From: Intestinimonas massiliensis (ex Afouda et al. 2020)
GTDB taxonomy: Bacteria; Bacillota; Clostridia; Oscillospirales; Oscillospiraceae
Reading direction: 5' to 3'
DNA length: 41,983 nt
Assembly (NCBI RefSeq): GCF_900626285.1
Contig: NZ_LR131147.1
Span: 611,262-653,244, forward strand
The notes under the pieces were generated by a model. It saw only the letters and a program-made list of their open reading frames with translations, did not search any database and was not told the origin of the DNA. How positions within the stretch are numbered: position 1 is the stretch's first letter; each line of letters begins with the position of its first letter. A program made the position numbers and the translations under genes. Of the stretch, positions 39,774 to 41,983 are shown piece by piece.

Positions 39774-40149
39774 ATGCCTGGTTCTCTCTGCCCAGGGCGT
39801 GTTCCTTGATCTTCTGAAAGGTCTCCTCACTGAGATCGTGCTCGATCTTGCAGGCGTCCGCCGCCGCCACATCGGGGCTCACCCCCAGGCGGATGAAAAA
39901 CTGGGTGAGCAGCTTGTGCCGCTCGTAGATCCGGCGGGCGATCTCCTCCCCGGCGGGCAGGAGGGAGATGAATCCCTCCTTGTCCATCTCGATATAGCCG
40001 CTCTCCCGCAGCTTTTTCATGGCCACACTGACGCTGGGCTTGGAAAAGTGCAGGTGGTTGGCAATGTCGATGGAGCGCACCAGGCCCTGAGTCTCATGGA
40101 GGCTGAGGATGGTCTCCAGATAGTTTTCGGCGGATTCGTAGATGTTCAT
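39772..40149 (-). CDS. DtxR/MntR family metal-dependent regulator
   Basis: This 125-residue repressor has an N-terminal winged helix (MNIYESAENYLETILSL, VRSIDIANHLHFSKPSVSVAMKKLRESGYI) and a dimerisation/metal domain (ERHKLLTQFFIRLGV, CKIEHDLSEETFQKI). It lacks the SH3-like C-terminus of DtxR, as MntR does. Iron or manganese sensing is likely. The TTAG/CTAA palindromes 2.5 kb away make it a candidate regulator of flavodoxin. AAAGGAGCG precedes the ATG. It lies 44 nt after the PAP2 gene. Confidence 0.92.
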   Translation of the reverse strand: MNIYESAENYLETILSLHETQGLVRSIDIANHLHFSKPSVSVAMKKLRESGYIEMDKEGFISLLPAGEEIARRIYERHKLLTQFFIRLGVSPDVAAADACKIEHDLSEETFQKIKEHALGRENQA

Positions 40150-40193
40150 GGTGCGCTCCTTTCCAGCGGAGTTTTTTTACAGTTTATCACAAC

Positions 40194-40763
40194 TCAGCTT
40201 TCTTGGCAAGGCGGCTCCAGCCGCCGCCAGGCCGGGACCCGCCGCCACAGCAGGCAGGCCAGCCAGCCGCACAGCAGACCCACTGCCAGTCCGGCCAGCA
40301 CATCGGTAGGAAAATGGACTCCCACAAACAGCCGGGAGAACCCCATGACGGCCGCCATCACCACGCCGGTCACCTTCATCCACCGCCGGGGCAGGGTCCG
40401 GCACCACGCAGAGGCGGAGGCAAAGGCAGCACAGGTGTGGCCCGACGGGAAGGAGTTGGGGTCGTGCTCCGCCACCAGAGGCACCAGCCCCTCCACTGTC
40501 AGCCAGGGCCGGGTACGGCCCACCAGATGCTTGAGCACCACATTGGTACACAGCAGGCCCAGCAGCATGGCCAGCAGGCTGGCCAGCCCCGCCTTGCGGG
40601 TCCTGCGGAAGCACAGCATCACCACCGACAGCACGATCCACAGGATGCCCGCGTTGCCCAACTGGGTGTATACACTCAAAACACCATTCAATATGGTGCA
40701 GCGCAGCGTCTCCTGGATCCACAGCAGCACGCCGCCGTCTATATTCAGCAGCCATTCCGGCAT
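40194..40763 (-). CDS. PAP2 family membrane phosphatase
   Basis: This 189-residue membrane protein has five to six segments and the three phosphatase motifs KHLVGRTRP, FPSGHT and SRLFVGVHFPTD, with both catalytic histidines. It probably dephosphorylates a lipid phosphate such as undecaprenyl diphosphate or a phosphatidate. The ATG at 40763 follows AGGAGGAACGACT; the earlier one at 40784 lies before the site. Confidence 0.92.
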   Translation of the reverse strand: MPEWLLNIDGGVLLWIQETLRCTILNGVLSVYTQLGNAGILWIVLSVVMLCFRRTRKAGLASLLAMLLGLLCTNVVLKHLVGRTRPWLTVEGLVPLVAEHDPNSFPSGHTCAAFASASAWCRTLPRRWMKVTGVVMAAVMGFSRLFVGVHFPTDVLAGLAVGLLCGWLACLLWRRVPAWRRLEPPCQES

Positions 40764-40785
40764 AGTCGTTCCTCCTGCAAACAAT

Positions 40786-40814
40786 CAGGGGCGGCGGATA
40801 GACCGCCGCCCCTG
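40786..40814 (-). terminator. Hairpin between DUF4330 and PAP2 genes
   Basis: A perfect 12-bp stem (40786-40797 with 40803-40814) and a 5-nt loop. On the minus strand only a weak T-rich run (ATTGTTTG) follows, so it may terminate partly and set lower PAP2 expression. Confidence 0.65.
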
Positions 40815-40830
40815 TCCGTCTGTTGTCTCT

Positions 40831-41343
40831 TTACTTCTCCGTACCGTCATCCCAGACACAGTCGATGATGGTGCCGGAGTTCATCTCAAACTTGTCGGTC
40901 TTGACAATGTGGCTCTTGCCCAGGCGGACCTCCTGGGTGCCGATCTCCGTGGTAATGGTATTGACCACATTGCACTCGATGGTAAAGGTCAGGTCCAGCA
41001 GTTCCTTGTCGGTGGACACCAGGAGCATATCCCCGCTGGAACTGACAGTGGCGTTGGTGGTGTGGGGCTTGGCCTCCACAGCCACCACCTGGCCGTCCAG
41101 CATCTCACCGGAGGCCATCAGGGTGGAGGGGATATACTGCTGGATATTTTCATACACCTCTGGACGGACGCTCTCCACCAGCACCTTATAGGTCACATGG
41201 GTGGTCTTGGGATTGACGGACACCGAGCTGTTGGGACTCAGGAACTTCACGCCCAGCACCGCAGCGGCGATAATGATGACCAGGATCACCAGCAGATCCA
41301 CGATGTTGATTTTTCCAAAGAGTCTTCCCTTTTCGTCTATCAT
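40831..41343 (-). CDS. DUF4330 family protein
   Basis: This 170-residue protein starts with the DUF4330 pattern MIDEKGRLFGKINIVDL, has one membrane segment (about 16-36) and a roughly 130-residue outer domain. Function is unknown. In other Clostridia it is often near polysaccharide or glycosyltransferase genes, and here a GT4 gene is divergent from it. GGAGGTTATAAAAG precedes the ATG. Confidence 0.9.
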   Translation of the reverse strand: MIDEKGRLFGKINIVDLLVILVIIIAAAVLGVKFLSPNSSVSVNPKTTHVTYKVLVESVRPEVYENIQQYIPSTLMASGEMLDGQVVAVEAKPHTTNATVSSSGDMLLVSTDKELLDLTFTIECNVVNTITTEIGTQEVRLGKSHIVKTDKFEMNSGTIIDCVWDDGTEK

Positions 41344-41360
41344 CTTTTATAACCTCCGAG

Positions 41361-41409
41361 GTTGTAAATTGACATAATCATTGGTACAATGGTACCTGGG
41401 TATTGTACC
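41361..41409. promoter_or_regulatory. Divergent control region with inverted repeat
   Basis: For the minus gene, TTGTAC (41389-41384) and TACAAC (41366-41361) are 17 bp apart. GGTACAAT (41383-41390) and ATTGTACC (41402-41409) are perfect 8-bp arms around an 11-bp centre that contains GGTACC. It could be an operator shared by the DUF4330 and glycosyltransferase genes. Confidence 0.5.
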
Positions 41410-41457
41410 ATAACTCTCTATGGCCCGACAAGTACTTTCTTCGGAGGTTTTTATCTC

Positions 41458-41983
41458 ATGAAGGTTATTCATCTGATCTCCGGCGGCGACAGCGGCGGCG
41501 CCAAGACCCATGTCCACATGCTGCTTCAGAATTTATCCCGCACCATCGATGTGACAATGGTGTGTTTTATGGAGGGTCCCTTTGCCCAGGAGGCCCGGGA
41601 ACTGGGCATCCCCACCGTGGTGCTCCCCGGCCACAATCTGCTGCGCACCTTCCGCACCCTGAAAAAAATGGTCCAGGAGAGCGGCTGCCAGATCATCCAC
41701 TGCCACGGCGCCCGGGGCAACATGATGGGCGCCCTGCTGCGGAAAGCCACCGGCCTGCCGGTGGTCACCACCGTCCACTCCGACTACCGGCTGGACTACC
41801 TGGGCCGGCCCTTCTCCCGGCTCACCTACGGCACCATCAATACCATCGCCCTGCGCTGCCTGGATTACCGCATCGGCGTGTCCGACGCCATGACCAACCT
41901 GCTCATCTCCCGGAAATTTGACCCGGACAGGCTGTTCACCATCTATAACGGTCTGGACTTTACCCCCCGCACCCCCGCCATGA
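41458..41983 (+). CDS. Glycosyltransferase family 4, N-terminal part (runs off the window)
   Basis: The first 175 residues of a GT-B glycosyltransferase are present and the frame stays open to the edge. The start MKVIHLISGGDSGGAKTHV has the donor-domain glycine loop. ELGIPTVVLPG, IIHCHGARGNMMG and VVTTVHSDYRLD match GT4 N-terminal domains; the nucleotide-sugar half lies beyond the window. GGAGGTTTTTATCTC precedes the ATG at 41458. It probably transfers a sugar in cell-wall or exopolysaccharide assembly. Confidence 0.9.
   Translation, partial: MKVIHLISGGDSGGAKTHVHMLLQNLSRTIDVTMVCFMEGPFAQEARELGIPTVVLPGHNLLRTFRTLKKMVQESGCQIIHCHGARGNMMGALLRKATGLPVVTTVHSDYRLDYLGRPFSRLTYGTINTIALRCLDYRIGVSDAMTNLLISRKFDPDRLFTIYNGLDFTPRTPAM

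Noticed and set aside
41369..41390. TTGACA with TACAAT as a plus-strand promoter for the glycosyltransferase
   Set aside because: Spacing is only 10 bp, too short for a sigma-70-type promoter.
1..41983. CRISPR arrays, tRNA or rRNA genes, transposases or phage genes
   Set aside because: No regularly spaced repeats, cloverleaf sequences, rRNA signatures or mobile-element proteins were seen by eye. A tRNA or repeat search program would settle this.

Overview
The window looks like chromosome from a high-GC anaerobic Bacillota (Clostridia), most like the gut Oscillospiraceae (Flavonifractor/Lawsonibacter-type). This is inferred from the mix of a T-box leader, strong AGGAGG ribosome sites with frequent UUG starts, SLH-anchored surface protein, DUF3793 plus flavodoxin, YesMN-type two-component genes and GC-rich coding bias. 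No rRNA, tRNA, CRISPR array, phage or insertion sequence was seen. Almost the whole window is coding, in short, tightly packed operons separated by clear hairpin terminators.

Left third (minus strand, 205-14334). A response regulator, histidine kinase and sugar-type binding lipoprotein form an apparent three-component sensing unit (4167 to 205). Upstream of it lies a nine-gene catabolic cluster (14334 to 4345): IlvD/Edd dehydratase, DHDPS-family aldolase, TctC-TctB-TctA tripartite carboxylate transporter, IclR regulator, RidA, a D-threonine aldolase/D-serine dehydratase-family PLP enzyme and a D-aminoacylase. Together they read as uptake of an acidic, N-acylated D-amino compound, deacylation, PLP-dependent deamination or cleavage, and aldol cleavage of a 2-keto-3-deoxy acid. 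A route for N-acetyl-D-glucosaminate (oxidised GlcNAc) fits every step, but it is a hypothesis.

Middle (14588-25289). A GHL10 glycosyl-hydrolase-like protein with three SLH domains follows an ABC-F ATPase (minus). Divergent from these is a GntR/YtrA-type regulator with a perfect consensus promoter and a good operator, leading a five-gene ABC exporter operon that ends in an unrecognised exported protein. Then comes a leucine T-box leader and leuA, followed by the convergent gluQ.

Molybdenum region (25341-33474, plus). A promoter and a probable Moco riboswitch with an intrinsic terminator precede a molybdopterin-binding protein, moeA, moaC, mobB, moaA, a MOSC protein, mogA and modABC. A second leader before modA shares features with the first riboswitch. 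Molybdopterin synthase (moaD/moaE) is absent from the cluster.

Right end (33514-41983). An ECF sigma factor operon with a 2-TM protein and a zinc-ribbon membrane protein (minus); dus-proC (minus); a divergent iron-starvation-like unit (DUF3793 protein and flavodoxin) with two palindromic DtxR-like operators; a MATE exporter with a terminator-containing leader; a DtxR-family regulator, PAP2 phosphatase and DUF4330 protein (minus); and the start of a GT4 glycosyltransferase running off the window.
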